From: an uncultured bacterium | Lineage (GTDB): Bacteria > Actinomycetota > Actinomycetes > S36-B12 | NCBI GenBank assembly: GCA_903934925.1 | Contig: CAIZPS010000127.1 | Span: 1 to 36,975, forward strand | Reading direction: 5' to 3' | DNA length: 36,975 nucleotides | In this document: positions 1-9,112 of the stretch, in pieces | Position numbering within the stretch: the stretch's first letter is position 1 | Layout: every line of letters starts with the position of its first letter | Program-made: the position numbers and the translations under genes | Notes under the pieces: generated by a model | The model's database searches: none | Seen by the model: the letters and a program-made list of their open reading frames with translations, nothing else | Told to the model about the DNA's origin: nothing

Positions 1-841
1 CTGCGATCTGTTCCTGCCACTCTTCGATCAGACTGCAGGGGTCGACGGACGCGTCTCCATCGAAGTCGATCCACGCCTGGCCCGCGACACGCACGCCACC
101 GTGGAACAGGCTCGCGAACTGTGGCGCATCGTGGACCGACCTAACGTCCTGATCAAGATCCCGGCCACTCCCGAGGGGCTGCCCGCGATCACCGAGGTCA
201 TTGGCTCGGGCATCAGCGTCAACGTCACCCTCATCTTCTCCGTCGAGCGATATGAGGCGGTGGTGGAGGCTTACCGGGCCGGGCTCGAGCTGGCGCGCGA
301 GCGCGGCCACGACCTCTCGACCATCCACTCGGTGGCCAGTTTCTTCATCAGCCGAATCGACACCGAAGTCGACGCTCGCCTGCGTGCACTTGCGTCGCCC
401 ACAGCCCTCGCCCTGCTCGGACAGGCCGCCGTGGCCACAGGACGCCTCGTGTGGGCTGCCCACCTGCGCAGCCTGAGTTCTCCCGAATGGCAGTCGGTGG
501 CCACCGCGGGTGGCCCGCCGCAGCGTCCGCTGTGGGCGTCGACGGGCGTCAAGGATCCGAGCATGGCGCCAACACGCTACGTGTTCGATCTCGTGGTCGA
601 CGGCTGCGTGAACACCATGCCCGAGGCCACCCTTCGCGCGGTCGCGGACAACGGTCCGGTGCCCACGGACACCATCTCGGGGACCGAGGCGGCATCAGGT
701 GCCGTGTGGAGCGCGCTGGAAGGCGTCGGGATCAGTCAGCAGGACGTCAGCGCAACCCTCGAGCGGGAGGGTGTCACGAAGTTCATCGACTCGTGGGAGC
801 AGTTGCGTGCCACGGTTGCGGCCGCGGCAGCCGGAGCCTGA
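1..841 (+). CDS. tal: Transaldolase, 5'-truncated by window edge
   Basis: Transaldolase of the non-oxidative pentose-phosphate pathway moves a dihydroxyacetone unit between sugar phosphates in the cytoplasm. The reading frame is open from base 2, and about 279 residues are visible. The family is usually about 370 residues, so roughly the first 90 are outside the window. Seen: VDGRVSIEVDPRLARDT near the visible start, the Schiff-base lysine segment NVLIKIPAT, SVNVTLIFS, and WASTGVKDP with a later NTMPEATL, all typical of the actinobacterial form. It ends with TGA one base before the zwf ATG, so tal and zwf are almost certainly co-transcribed. An internal ATG at base 101 is only an internal methionine, because conserved transaldolase sequence lies upstream of it. 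Confidence 0.95.
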   Translation, partial: CDLFLPLFDQTAGVDGRVSIEVDPRLARDTHATVEQARELWRIVDRPNVLIKIPATPEGLPAITEVIGSGISVNVTLIFSVERYEAVVEAYRAGLELARERGHDLSTIHSVASFFISRIDTEVDARLRALASPTALALLGQAAVATGRLVWAAHLRSLSSPEWQSVATAGGPPQRPLWASTGVKDPSMAPTRYVFDLVVDGCVNTMPEATLRAVADNGPVPTDTISGTEAASGAVWSALEGVGISQQDVSATLEREGVTKFIDSWEQLRATVAAAAAGA

Positions 842-842
842 C

Positions 843-2387
843 ATGGGTTCCTCCCACGCCGATCAGCACCGAAATCCTCTGCGTGACCCGCTGGACCAGC
901 GCCTGCCGCGGGTGGCAGGCCCCTGCGGCGTGGTGCTCTTCGGCGTCACCGGTGATCTGTCGCGCAAGAAGGTGATGCCGGCCATCTACGACCTCGCGAA
1001 CCGGGGACTCCTTCCGCCAGGATTCGCGCTCGTCGGCTTCGCCCGCCGCGACTGGGCGGACGAGGACTTCGCACAGCTCGTTCACGACAATGTTCGCGAG
1101 CACTCCCGGACTCCCTTTCGCGAGGAGGTCTGGGACCAGTTGTCCCAGGGCATCCGTTTCGTCGAGGGCGACCTCGGTGATCCCACGGCGTACGCCCGGC
1201 TCAAGGCCACAGTCGACGAGCTTGACGCCACCCGCGGAACGGGCGGCAACCACGCCTTCTACCTGTCGATCCCTCCCGGGTTGTTTCCCGTCGTCCTGCA
1301 GCAGCTCCAGGCCTCGGGCCTTGCCCAAAGCGACCCAGGGTCGTGGCGCCGGGTAGTGATCGAGAAGCCCTTCGGTCATGACCTCGCAAGTGCAGAGGAT
1401 CTCAATCGCATCGTTGGTCAGGTGTTCGACTCCGGATCGGTGTTCCGAATCGACCACTACCTGGGCAAGGAGACGGTGCAGAACATCCTGGCCGTGCGTT
1501 TCGCAAACACCATGTACGAGCCGCTTTGGAACAGCAACTACGTCGACAACGTGCAGATCACGATGGCCGAGGACATCGGGATCGGAGGTCGCGCCAGCTA
1601 CTACGACGGCATTGGAGCCGCGCGTGATGTGATTCAGAACCACCTCCTGCAGCTGCTTGCCCTGACCGCCATGGAGGAGCCGCTGTCCTTCTCTGCCGAC
1701 GATGTTCGCATCGAGAAGGAGAAGGTTCTGCGGGCGATCCGCGTTCCCCGCGACATCTCCCGGCACACCAGTCGAGGACAGTACGCCCACGGGTGGCAGG
1801 GGGGAATTCCCGTCCTCGGCTACCTCGAGGAGGAGGGCATCTCCCCCGGCAGCACGACGGAGACGTTCGCCGCCATGCGTCTGGATGTTGACAATCGCCG
1901 CTGGGCGGGCGTGCCGTTCTATCTACGCACAGGCAAACGTCTTGGCCGTCGGGTCACCGAGGTCGCCGTCGTCTTCAAACGAGCTCCGCACCTGCCGTTC
2001 GCCGAGACCGCCGTTCAGGAACTCAGCCAGAACGCCTTCGTCTTTCGAATCCAGCCGGACGAGGGCATCACGGTGCGCTTCGGCTCCAAGGTTCCGGACA
2101 CCACGTCGATCCAGGTGCGCGACGTCACGATGGACTTCCAGTACGGCGACTCCTTCGTCGACACCAGTCCCGAGGCTTACGAGAGACTGATCCTCGACGT
2201 CCTGCTCGGGGACCCCCCGCTGTTCCCCAGGCATGAGGAGGTCGAGCTGGGCTGGCGCATCCTCGACCCGGTCCTGGACTACTGGGCCGCACATGGTGCA
2301 CCCGAGCAGTACGCATCAGGTGGGTGGGGGCCGGGTTCGTCGTACGAGATGATCGCCCGCGATGGGCGGGTATGGAGAAGGCCGTGA
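843..2387 (+). CDS. zwf: Glucose-6-phosphate 1-dehydrogenase
   Basis: Oxidises glucose 6-phosphate to 6-phosphogluconolactone and makes NADPH (or NADH), the entry step of the oxidative pentose-phosphate pathway. The product is 514 residues, the usual length. Seen: the dinucleotide motif GVTGDLSRKK near residue 34, VVIEKPFGHD, and the active-site signature RIDHYLGKE near residue 202. I chose the ATG one base after the tal stop; an upstream in-frame ATG at 699 lies inside tal and would add 48 unrelated residues. The stop codon sits inside the first copy of a 32-bp tandem repeat that separates zwf from opcA. The GTGA at the stop (2384-2387) has the same form as the opcA/pgl junction, which suggests that zwf once overlapped opcA directly. 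Confidence 0.96.
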   Translation: MGSSHADQHRNPLRDPLDQRLPRVAGPCGVVLFGVTGDLSRKKVMPAIYDLANRGLLPPGFALVGFARRDWADEDFAQLVHDNVREHSRTPFREEVWDQLSQGIRFVEGDLGDPTAYARLKATVDELDATRGTGGNHAFYLSIPPGLFPVVLQQLQASGLAQSDPGSWRRVVIEKPFGHDLASAEDLNRIVGQVFDSGSVFRIDHYLGKETVQNILAVRFANTMYEPLWNSNYVDNVQITMAEDIGIGGRASYYDGIGAARDVIQNHLLQLLALTAMEEPLSFSADDVRIEKEKVLRAIRVPRDISRHTSRGQYAHGWQGGIPVLGYLEEEGISPGSTTETFAAMRLDVDNRRWAGVPFYLRTGKRLGRRVTEVAVVFKRAPHLPFAETAVQELSQNAFVFRIQPDEGITVRFGSKVPDTTSIQVRDVTMDFQYGDSFVDTSPEAYERLILDVLLGDPPLFPRHEEVELGWRILDPVLDYWAAHGAPEQYASGGWGPGSSYEMIARDGRVWRRP

Positions 2388-2483
2388 GGCCTCGACCCAG
2401 AAACCGGAGAAGGCCGTGAGGCCTCGACCCAGAAACCGGAGAAGGCCGTGAGGCCTCGACCCAGAAAGCGGAGAAGGCCGTGA
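2374..2483 (+). repeat. 32-bp tandem repeat with start/stop relay (3 copies + 14 nt)
   Basis: Three full copies (2374-2405, 2406-2437, 2438-2469) and a 14-base fourth copy (2470-2483) of a 32-bp unit. Copies 1 and 2 are identical; copy 3 has one C-to-G change at 2468. Each copy holds GGAGAAGG, a two-base spacer and GTGA. The first GTGA ends zwf and the last begins opcA. Between them, GTG at 2384, 2416 and 2448 each open an 11-codon ORF (V-R-P-R-P-R-N/K-R-R-R-P) that ends exactly at the next GTGA. AGGCC-GTGA-GGCCT is also a 5-bp hairpin with the start/stop in a GNRA-type loop. There are no spacers, so it is not a CRISPR array. Confidence 0.97.
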
Positions 2484-3379
2484 TCCGACTCGATGACACG
2501 AGCGGCGGCGCCGTGGCGGCCGCGATCGCAGCGGAGCGCCACCGCAACGGTTCCCCTGCCACGGGCATGGTGCTGACGCTGCTGATCATGAGCGATGAGG
2601 AGTTCGAGTCGGACGCGACGGCTGGTGCGGTCGCTGCAGCACGCGAGCATCCCATGCGGATCGTGACGCTCATTCCGCGCCCCAGCCGTCAGGCGCCACG
2701 CCTGGATGCCGAGATCGCCGTGGGCGGTGATGACGGCCCGGGCGAGGTTGCCGTCATGCGCCTCCGCGGCGAATTGGCCGAGCATGCGAACTCGGTGGCG
2801 ATCCCCCTGCTGCTGACAGACACCCCCGTCGTCGCATACTGGCCGTCATCCGCTCCTGATGTGCCGGCAGACGATCCGATCGGTCGGCATGCCCAGCGGC
2901 GGATCACGGATACCTCGACGGCCGACGACATCTCAGGCGAGCTGCAGCGACGCAAGGTCGGCTACCGCCCCGGTGACACCGATCTTGCCTGGACGCGCCT
3001 CACCCCGTGGCGTTCGGCGCTGGCGTCCGTGATGGACCAGGGCGATCCGCGCGTGTCTGCTGTGACAATCAGTGCTGAGCCGGACAATCCCAGCGCAGTG
3101 CTTCTGCAGGCGTGGCTCGCCACGGCGCTTCGCGTGCCCGTTGACCTGATTGCGTCGCGAGGGCCGGGCATCACCGCTGTCGTCATGTCTACCGCGGAGG
3201 GCGAGATCTCCATCGAGCGACCGTCAGGTGACACGGCCACCCTTCGTCGTCCCGGCACGGCCGAATCGCGGATCGCCATGCCTCGGCGCGATATCGCCGG
3301 ACTGCTGTCCGAGGAGCTTCGCCGCCTTGATCCTGATGACGTCTACGGCAATGTCCTCGCGCACCTGGCTCTGCCGTGA
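2480..3379 (+). CDS. opcA: Glucose-6-phosphate dehydrogenase assembly protein OpcA
   Basis: OpcA is an allosteric and assembly factor for Zwf, known from cyanobacteria and actinobacteria. The product is 299 residues with the family features: an N-terminal MIRLDDTSGG-like start, MVLTLLIM, VAIPLLLTDTPVVAYWP, and a C-terminal basic region. The GTG start has GGAGAAGG just upstream, inside the last partial copy of the 32-bp repeat, so its ribosome site is itself repeat sequence. It overlaps pgl by four bases (GTGA at 3376-3379). Placement between zwf and pgl is the standard actinobacterial order. The repeat offers three earlier decoy GTG starts, so opcA translation probably depends on reinitiation or on direct entry at 2480. 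Confidence 0.93.
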   Translation: MIRLDDTSGGAVAAAIAAERHRNGSPATGMVLTLLIMSDEEFESDATAGAVAAAREHPMRIVTLIPRPSRQAPRLDAEIAVGGDDGPGEVAVMRLRGELAEHANSVAIPLLLTDTPVVAYWPSSAPDVPADDPIGRHAQRRITDTSTADDISGELQRRKVGYRPGDTDLAWTRLTPWRSALASVMDQGDPRVSAVTISAEPDNPSAVLLQAWLATALRVPVDLIASRGPGITAVVMSTAEGEISIERPSGDTATLRRPGTAESRIAMPRRDIAGLLSEELRRLDPDDVYGNVLAHLALP

Positions 3380-4143
3380 TCGTTGACGTACTGCGTCACG
3401 CCAGTGCTGCTGGACTTGCCGAAGCGGTCGCGGGTCGCGCGATCACCACGCTGGTCGAGCAAGTCAGCGAAGCCGGAATCGCACATCTGTGCCTCACCGG
3501 CGGAGGAATCGGCACCGCCGTTCTCGATGCCCTGCGTGAGTCTGGCGCCGCTGACTCGATCGACTGGGCCCGCGTGCACGTCTGGTGGAGTGACGAGCGA
3601 TTCGTTCCCGCGGGAGACGCCGATCGGAACGACTCTGCTGCCCGTGCTGCTCTGCTGAACCACGTTGGCATTCCCCCGGCGAACATTCATGCAATGCCCA
3701 CACCAGATCAGGTGGACGGGAATGTAGAAGCTGGAGCCCAGGCTTACGCCCATGAGCTTGCGCGGTTCGCGCGTGCCGACGCAGCGGTTCCGTCCATGGA
3801 CATCCTGCTGCTCGGAATCGGGCCGGACGGCCACGTTGCCTCCCTATTCCCGGAGATGCCTGCGCTCCACGATCATCGGCCCGTTGTGGGAGTGCACGGC
3901 TCTCCCAAGCCGCCACCCCAGCGCATGACGATGACGCTGCCCGCGATCTGCGCTGCCAAGCAGGTGTGGATTCTCGCCTCCGGCGAGGCCAAGGCCACCG
4001 CCGTACGGCTCGCCCTGACGGATGAGGCCGGCCCCCTCCAGGTACCGGCGGCCGGAGCACGCGGTCGGGTACGCACCCTGTTCTGCCTGGACGAGGCTGC
4101 CGCATCGGGTCTGCCCCCGGACATGGGACGTCCCTCAGCCTGA
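3376..4143 (+). CDS. pgl: 6-phosphogluconolactonase
   Basis: Hydrolyses 6-phosphogluconolactone made by Zwf to 6-phosphogluconate in the cytoplasm. The product is 255 residues of the DevB/SOL type. Seen: LCLTGGGIG near the N-terminus, VWWSDERFVPAGDADRND, and GIGPDGHVASLFPEMP, the conserved active-site segments of the family. The GTG start overlaps the opcA stop as GTGA, with no clear separate ribosome site, so translation is likely coupled to opcA. It is the last gene of the tal-zwf-opcA-pgl run. The 104 bases after it are mainly a 28-bp tandem repeat and then the end of the convergent rbpA gene. Confidence 0.95.
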   Translation: MIVDVLRHASAAGLAEAVAGRAITTLVEQVSEAGIAHLCLTGGGIGTAVLDALRESGAADSIDWARVHVWWSDERFVPAGDADRNDSAARAALLNHVGIPPANIHAMPTPDQVDGNVEAGAQAYAHELARFARADAAVPSMDILLLGIGPDGHVASLFPEMPALHDHRPVVGVHGSPKPPPQRMTMTLPAICAAKQVWILASGEAKATAVRLALTDEAGPLQVPAAGARGRVRTLFCLDEAAASGLPPDMGRPSA

Positions 4144-4156
4144 CCTGCGCCCTGAA

Positions 4157-4259
4157 GCTCGGACTACGCCTCGCGCACCCCCGGGCTCGGGCTACGCCTC
4201 GCGCGCCCCCGGGCTCGGACTACGCCTCGCGCACCACCGGGCTCGGGCTACGCCTCGCC
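4157..4259. repeat. 28-bp tandem repeat at the rbpA 3' end (3 copies + 19 nt)
   Basis: Units at 4157-4184, 4185-4212 and 4213-4240, with a partial fourth at 4241-4259 that runs into the end of rbpA (minus strand). The units alternate between a GGACTAC and a GGGCTAC version, as if a 56-bp pair had been duplicated. Read on the minus strand, every copy contains GAGGCGTAG, a copy of the last sense codons and stop of rbpA. CCCGGGCTCGGG at unit joins can form short hairpins. The repeat fills the convergent space between pgl and rbpA, where a two-way terminator would be expected. Confidence 0.95.
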
Positions 4260-4583
4260 GCGCAACTTCGCCAGGGCCTCTTCCAGGATCGCCGCGCCGT
4301 CCTTGTCCGAGCGCCGCTCCTTCACATAGGCGAGGTGGGTCTTGTAGGGCTCGATCTTGGGGGGCGCCGGTGGGTTCTCGCGGTCAGGGCCGGCCGGGAG
4401 CCCGCAGCGCGGGCAGTCCCACTCCTCCGGAACAGCGGCGTCCGCGGCGAAGCTCGGCCGACTCTCATGCCCCCGGGAGCACCAGAACGAGATCCACACC
4501 CGAGGTGCGGCCTCGCCCCGCTCGGCCTCGCCCATGGGGCCTGCGCCGACGCGACTCCCGCGGATTGCACTGCCACCAGCCAT
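4248..4583 (-). CDS. rbpA: RNA polymerase-binding protein RbpA
   Basis: RbpA binds RNA polymerase and the principal sigma factor in actinobacteria and stabilises the open promoter complex. The product is 111 residues, the family length. Seen: the N-terminal tail GGSAIRGSRVGAGPMGEAE, a zinc ribbon with WCSRGH and DCPRCGLPAG, and the C-terminal sigma-interaction helix region with ERRSDKD and LRGEA. It is the last gene of the gap-pgk-tpiA-secG run, 13 bases after secG. Its final codons and TAG stop overlap the last, partial copy of the 28-bp tandem repeat, so the repeat probably arose from the 3' end of this gene. Confidence 0.96.
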   Translation of the reverse strand: MAGGSAIRGSRVGAGPMGEAERGEAAPRVWISFWCSRGHESRPSFAADAAVPEEWDCPRCGLPAGPDRENPPAPPKIEPYKTHLAYVKERRSDKDGAAILEEALAKLRGEA

Positions 4584-4596
4584 GTTCGTCCTTCCG

Positions 4597-4842
4597 TCAG
4601 GCCGTGCTTACGAGGAGCCCCACGGCGATGATGCACGCCGCCCACACCAGTCCGATTCCGACCGTGAGCCGGTCGAGATTCTTCTCCGCCACGGACGAGC
4701 CGCCCACGGATGAACTCACGCCGCCTCCGAAGAGATCGGAGAGGCCGCCGCCCTTGCCCCGATGGAGCAGGATGAGCACGACCAGCAGCACGCTGGTGAT
4801 CACCAGGATCACGGCGAGCACAATCGTGAATGCGGTGATCAT
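4597..4842 (-). CDS. secG: Preprotein translocase subunit SecG
   Basis: Small membrane subunit of the SecYEG channel that helps protein export. The product is 81 residues with two hydrophobic helices (about 3-25 and 59-79). These flank the glycine-rich loop HRGKGGGLSDLFGG, the family signature. The ATG is preceded by GGGAG eight bases upstream. It lies after tpiA as in other actinobacteria. A candidate promoter and a perfect 6-bp hairpin lie between tpiA and secG, so it may be transcribed both with glycolysis genes and on its own. Confidence 0.95.
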   Translation of the reverse strand: MITAFTIVLAVILVITSVLLVVLILLHRGKGGGLSDLFGGGVSSSVGGSSVAEKNLDRLTVGIGLVWAACIIAVGLLVSTA

Positions 4843-4868
4843 TCGACGCTCCCGAGAAGTCAGGTCAC

Positions 4869-4896
4869 TCCGGCAGTGCCGGACTACCAGAGGATA
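4869..4896 (-). promoter_or_regulatory. Candidate secG promoter and 5'-terminal hairpin
   Basis: On the minus strand TATCCT (4896-4891) could be a -10 box inside the tpiA-secG gap, with a start near 4884. Directly after it comes a perfect inverted repeat TCCGGC-ACT-GCCGGA (4883-4869), which would form a hairpin at the very 5' end of the RNA. No convincing -35 box is visible. The hairpin could instead be a weak terminator after tpiA; there is no T-tract. Confidence 0.35.
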
Positions 4897-4905
4897 GACG
4901 TACGG

Positions 4906-5703
4906 CTAGGACACCAGTTCGGGTGGGTGCAGGCGGAAGCGCACGATCCCGACAAACTCGTCAGGGTCCAGGCTCGCTCCGCCGACCAGCGCGCCATCGA
5001 CATCCGCCCTGGCCATGATGCCCGCAACGTTGGACGCCTTCACGGAGCCTCCGTAGAGAATGCGCACCGCCGCAGCCGCTTCGGCCCCGAAGGTCTCGCC
5101 CACCCGCGCGCGGATAGCCGCGCAGACCTCCTGCGCGTCGTCCGGTGTCGCGACCTCACCGGTTCCGATGGCCCACACTGGCTCGTAGGCGATCACCAAT
5201 GACGCCACCTGACCAGCGGTCACGCCCTGCAGGTCAGCATCGAGTTGCCCCAGCACGTGGGGAACCTGCTGGCCCGCCTGCCGGATCTCGAGCCCCTCGC
5301 CCATGCACACGATGGGTGTCAGGTTGCTGCGCAGGGCCGCGTGGACCTTGGCATTCACGACCTCGTCGGTCTCGCCGTTGTACTCGCGGCGCTCGCTGTG
5401 GCCGACGGTCACAAAGGTGCACCCGAGCTTCTCCAGCATCGGACCGCTGATCTGGCCGGTGTAGGCACCAGAGTCCTTCTCAGCGATGTCCTGGGCCCCA
5501 TAGAGGATGTCGTAACGATCTCCGTCGACGAGCGTCTGCACGGAGCGGATGTCGGTGAACGGAGGCAGCACTGCGACGTCGACCGCCGCGAAGTCGGCAT
5601 CATTCAGGGCGAAGGCCAGCTTCTGCACGAGGGCGATCGCCTCGAGGTGGTTCATGTTCATCTTCCAGTTGCCCGCCATCAGCGGCTTGCGGTCATGCGC
5701 CAT
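4906..5703 (-). CDS. tpiA: Triosephosphate isomerase
   Basis: Interconverts dihydroxyacetone phosphate and glyceraldehyde 3-phosphate. The product is 265 residues, normal for the family. Seen: substrate lysine motif GNWKMN near the N-terminus, catalytic histidine in VTVGHSERR, catalytic glutamate in [10 protein letters not shown], and phosphate-binding [10 protein letters not shown] and [10 protein letters not shown] chose the ATG at 5703, giving [16 protein letters not shown]. The longer open frame upstream lies inside pgk. Its ATG shares one base with the pgk TGA (TGATG on the minus strand), so translation is coupled to pgk. Confidence 0.97.
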   Translation of the reverse strand: MAHDRKPLMAGNWKMNMNHLEAIALVQKLAFALNDADFAAVDVAVLPPFTDIRSVQTLVDGDRYDILYGAQDIAEKDSGAYTGQISGPMLEKLGCTFVTVGHSERREYNGETDEVVNAKVHAALRSNLTPIVCMGEGLEIRQAGQQVPHVLGQLDADLQGVTAGQVASLVIAYEPVWAIGTGEVATPDDAQEVCAAIRARVGETFGAEAAAAVRILYGGSVKASNVAGIMARADVDGALVGGASLDPDEFVGIVRFRLHPPELVS

Positions 5704-6902
5704 CAGGCGGTCTCCTCCAGTACGGCCAGCCCGGGCAGCGTCTTGCCCTCGAGGAATTCCAGGCTCGCTCCACCTCCCGTGCTGATGTGGGTGAATCGGT
5801 CCTCGTCGACATCGAGGATGCGCACGGCAGCAGCCGAGTCGCCTCCCCCGATGACGGTCATGGCAGCTGACGCCGCCATCGCACGAGCCACCGCGAGGGT
5901 GCCGGCGGCGAACGGGGTCATCTCGAAGACGCCCATCGGGCCGTTCCAGACCACCGTTCCTGCATCCTGGATCCGCGCAGCAAAGAGCTCCCGTGTGCGC
6001 GGACCGATATCCAGCCCCATCCATCCGTCCGGGATGGCGTCAGCGGAGACCACCTCCGTCTGGGCATCCGCGGCGAAGCGATCAGCCGCCACGATGTCGA
6101 CAGGCAGCACGAGCTCCACCCCACTGCTCAGCGCCTGCTCGATGAAGCCGCGAACCGTCTCGACTTGATCGGCCTCGAGCAGCGAGGTTCCTACCCCGTG
6201 GCCCTGAGCCGCTAGGAAGGTATAGGCCATCCCGCCGCCGATGAGAAGGCGATCCACCCGGGTGATCAGACTGCCGATCACGCCCAGTTTGTCGCTGACC
6301 TTCGAACCGCCGAGCACGACAACGAAGGGACGAGCCGGCTCCGCCATGATCGCGCCGAATACCGAGGCTTCCTGATGCACCAAGCGGCCCGCCGCATTGG
6401 GCAGCAGGCGGGCTACGTCGGTGACCGATGCCTGATTGCGGTGGACGACACCGAACCCGTCCGACACATAGACATCCGCGAGCGCTGCGAGCTCGGCCGC
6501 CAGGGCCTGCCGCTCCTCCGGCACCTTGCTGGTTTCGCGGGCATCGAAGCGGATGTTCTCCAGGAGCATGACATCACCCCACTTCAGGGTGGCAGCAGCC
6601 GCCGGCGCGTCAGCCAGATTGACAAGGGATACGGACGCACCCAGAAGCTCTCCGAGGCGCTCGGCAACCGGTCGGAGGCTGAGCTCGGGGACGGCCTCCC
6701 CTTTCGCCCTGCCAAGGTGCGCCACCACGATCACGCGGGCGCCGTTGCTGCGCAGGTGCTCGAGAGTCGGGAGAGCGGCCCGGATGCGGCCATCGTCGGT
6801 GATGACCCGCACGCCATCGGGGCCGTCAGCGAGGGGGACGTTGAAGTCCGCCCTGACCAGCACGGTCTTCCCGGCGACGTCGATGTCGTCGAGCGACTTC
6901 AT
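5703..6902 (-). CDS. pgk: Phosphoglycerate kinase
   Basis: Transfers phosphate from 1,3-bisphosphoglycerate to ADP in lower glycolysis, or the reverse in gluconeogenesis. The product is 399 residues, the usual length. Seen: N-terminal [43 protein letters not shown], and the nucleotide-binding end GGGDSAAAV with [16 protein letters not shown]. It starts 9 bases after gap and ends overlapping tpiA by one base. It is part of the gap-pgk-tpiA-secG-rbpA run. Confidence 0.98.
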   Translation of the reverse strand: MKSLDDIDVAGKTVLVRADFNVPLADGPDGVRVITDDGRIRAALPTLEHLRSNGARVIVVAHLGRAKGEAVPELSLRPVAERLGELLGASVSLVNLADAPAAAATLKWGDVMLLENIRFDARETSKVPEERQALAAELAALADVYVSDGFGVVHRNQASVTDVARLLPNAAGRLVHQEASVFGAIMAEPARPFVVVLGGSKVSDKLGVIGSLITRVDRLLIGGGMAYTFLAAQGHGVGTSLLEADQVETVRGFIEQALSSGVELVLPVDIVAADRFAADAQTEVVSADAIPDGWMGLDIGPRTRELFAARIQDAGTVVWNGPMGVFEMTPFAAGTLAVARAMAASAAMTVIGGGDSAAAVRILDVDEDRFTHISTGGGASLEFLEGKTLPGLAVLEETA

Positions 6903-6911
6903 CCGCTGACC

Positions 6912-8009
<1,098 letters not shown>

Positions 8010-8035
8010 TCAGGCGCGGGCCCGAGGCTGTCCGA

Positions 8036-9112
8036 TCAACGGCTGTCCATGGACCCGGAGGGGGGCAGAGCCGCGCCCAGCCGCCCGAGGTTGGCCCACC
8101 AGTCGGCCCGGTTCTGCACCTCCTGACGGGCTCGCTCGACCACGGCGATCGGATAGTGCGCCGTCACCGAGATGAGAGCCTCGGTGAGGGCCGCCACGTC
8201 ACCGGTCGGGAAGGTGAATCCCGTGATCCCCTCCTGCACCCAGTCCAGGTTGCCCGGAGTCTGGCTCACGATCGCCGGGGTCCCGCAGGCCATTGCCTGC
8301 AGCAGGGTGACCGACGTGCCGTCGGTCTCCGCGGCCGACACGTAGCAGGCCGCTCGCCCGAGAAGGGGAACCAGGTCGCGCTCATCGACCCGGCCGATGA
8401 AGCGGACACGGTCGGCAATCCCCAGCGCCTGGACGAGGTCGTGGAGCTTCGCCGTCATGGAGCCCTCATGGCCGACGATCAGGTAGGGGTCGGGGAAGTC
8501 CTCGTGCACATCGCGACGGCGGGGAATGGCCGCGAAAGCCCGAACAACGTCGGAAACCCGGTAGAGCGGCTCGTGGGCACGCAGCGACACGACGAGGGGC
8601 GCGTGCGGGGGCACCCCGAGCAGGAAGGCATCAATCCACGGCCCGTGGAACTCGAACACCGACAGGTCCACTCCCCACGGAAGGTAGGTGATCGCCGTGA
8701 CCGGCAGACCGGCCCGCTCCGCAATGGCCTGATTCCAGGTGGAGTCGACGATCAGCCCATGCAGTCGTGACAGCCATGACAGGTCCGTCTCCCTGCGATC
8801 GGCTTCCATCAGGTCATAACCCCAGGAGAGGCCGACGAGGGTGACGTCGAGATCGACCAGGGATGACGTGACGGAGTCCAGGGGCCCCGCCAGGACCGGA
8901 AGGCCGCCAACCGCCGCCGCAGCAACAGCCTCGCGCAGTTCGAGAACATCGCCCACGTCACGCCCGAGCGAGATCACGAAGGGAATACGACCCACTTCAA
9001 GCAGCGCAGCGACCCAGCGCTCGTCATGCACACCCCACCCTCGGGTCACGTACACGCAATCACGATCGCCGACCGGCTCCTGATCGGAGGCCGCCCTCCC
9101 CCGAGAGGTCAC
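8036..9112 (-). CDS. Glycosyltransferase, GT4-like
   Basis: Probable nucleotide-sugar-dependent glycosyltransferase of the GT-B fold; donor and acceptor are unknown. The product is 358 residues from a GTG that overlaps the whiA stop as GTGA. Seen: N-terminal [15 protein letters not shown], a middle [11 protein letters not shown] and PYLIVGHEG that open the C-terminal domain, [19 protein letters not shown], and the donor-binding loop [20 protein letters not shown]. The usual E-x7-E pair of GT4 enzymes reads D-x7-Q here. A longer open frame upstream overlaps whiA, is low-complexity and is not credible. It lies between whiA and gap with no obvious link to either. Confidence 0.8.
   Translation of the reverse strand: MTSRGRAASDQEPVGDRDCVYVTRGWGVHDERWVAALLEVGRIPFVISLGRDVGDVLELREAVAAAAVGGLPVLAGPLDSVTSSLVDLDVTLVGLSWGYDLMEADRRETDLSWLSRLHGLIVDSTWNQAIAERAGLPVTAITYLPWGVDLSVFEFHGPWIDAFLLGVPPHAPLVVSLRAHEPLYRVSDVVRAFAAIPRRRDVHEDFPDPYLIVGHEGSMTAKLHDLVQALGIADRVRFIGRVDERDLVPLLGRAACYVSAAETDGTSVTLLQAMACGTPAIVSQTPGNLDWVQEGITGFTFPTGDVAALTEALISVTAHYPIAVVERARQEVQNRADWWANLGRLGAALPPSGSMDSR

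Noticed and set aside
2374-2483. Short CRISPR-like array
   Set aside because: The 32-bp units are directly adjacent with no spacers and there are no cas genes.
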